Shown: positions 63,811 to 64,000 of the stretch, piece by piece
Position numbering within the stretch: position 1 is the stretch's first letter
Layout of the letters: each line of letters begins with the position of its first letter
Source of the DNA: Candidatus Enterococcus testudinis
GTDB lineage: Bacteria; Bacillota; Bacilli; Lactobacillales; Enterococcaceae
Direction of reading: 5' to 3'
DNA length: 64,000 bases
Assembly (NCBI RefSeq): GCF_002140915.1
Contig: NZ_NGKU01000001.1
Location: 1,272,770 to 1,336,769, forward strand
Program-made: the position numbers and the translations under genes
The notes under the pieces: model-generated
What the model saw: the letters and a program-made list of their open reading frames with translations, nothing else
Databases searched by the model: none
What the model was told of the DNA's origin: nothing

Positions 63811-64000
63811 ATGAATCGAGTAGTCATTACAGGTTATGGGGTCACTTCACCAATTGGGAACGATCCAGAAACCTTTTTAGCAAGTTTACAAAACGGTACG
63901 AATGGAATCGCACCAATCACCAAATTTGATGCGGAAGCAACAGGAATCACATTGGCTGGAGAAGTCAAAGATTTTCCATTAGAAAAATACTTCGTCAAAA
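63811..64000 (+). CDS. fabF: beta-ketoacyl-ACP synthase II, 5' part
   Basis: Sixty-three codons are present before the window ends. VVITGYGVTSPIGND is the N-terminal signature of FabF; the catalytic Cys and His lie beyond the end. AGGAGGAG precedes the ATG. Confidence 0.93.
   Translation, partial: MNRVVITGYGVTSPIGNDPETFLASLQNGTNGIAPITKFDAEATGITLAGEVKDFPLEKYFVK

Noticed and set aside
1-64000. Prophage, CRISPR or insertion sequence
   Set aside because: No integrase, transposase, phage structural genes, regularly spaced repeats or IS-type terminal inverted repeats were found.

Overview
The window is chromosomal DNA of a low-GC Gram-positive bacterium of the order Lactobacillales, most likely an Enterococcus or close relative. 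The basis is the set of proteins (FabT-FabH-AcpP cluster, a BgsA/BgsB-type glycolipid synthase pair, a DUF1827 protein, ClpE, CtsR- and FabT-type operators, undecaprenol-kinase-type DgkA) and the strong AGGAGG-type ribosome binding sites. Species is not fixed from the sequence. I saw no rRNA, tRNA, CRISPR array, insertion sequence or prophage.

Layout. 1-1.95 kb: an AT-rich, gene-poor stretch with a thioredoxin-like lipoprotein and the wreck of a MazEF-type toxin-antitoxin module. 2-11.7 kb: glutathione peroxidase, MATE exporter, thioredoxin reductase, phosphoglucomutase, a CzrA-like metal sensor, the threonine operon hom-thrC-thrB, and the PpsR-type kinase/phosphorylase. 11.7-19.5 kb: the conserved Firmicutes housekeeping block (Fur-family regulator, rpsU, yqeY, phoH, pgpH, ybeY, dgkA, era, recO), interrupted between era and recO by a relB antitoxin whose toxin is reduced to 23 codons. 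19.5-24.2 kb: an AraC-type regulator divergent from two beta-galactosidases (GH42, GH35), placed between recO and glyQS. 24.2-27.7 kb: a T-box leader, an unknown 79-residue protein, and glyQ-glyS. 27.8-35.2 kb: a histidine operon, headed by an in-frame HisZ-HisG fusion, followed by hisD-C-B-H-A-F-IE; no histidinol-phosphatase gene is present.

35.3-43.7 kb: rRNA uracil methyltransferase, recX, mutY, ntdP-like nucleotide phosphatase, a cell-wall amidase, GNAT acetyltransferase, AI-2E/PerM-family permease and a CBS-domain membrane protein. 43.9-47.2 kb: lipoate ligase in tight linkage with a MetNIQ-type ABC importer whose ATPase lacks the usual C-terminal sensor domain. 47.3-58.98 kb: prfC, DUF1827 protein, clpE under a CtsR-like box, ptsHI, the two glycolipid synthases, a second AT-rich patch with an AbrB-like antitoxin and a frameshifted Doc toxin, a beta-hydroxyacid dehydrogenase and a YkuJ-family protein. 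59-64 kb: a UvrC-like GIY-YIG nuclease and the fatty-acid cluster fabT-fabH-acpP // fabD-fabG-fabF (cut by the window end), without fabK and with a terminator after acpP.

Most of the window is ordinary core genome. The points worth a second look are the HisZG fusion, three independently broken toxin-antitoxin modules, the unknown gene inside the glyQS T-box transcript, the lplA-metNIQ linkage, the fabK-less fab cluster and the truncated UvrC paralogue.
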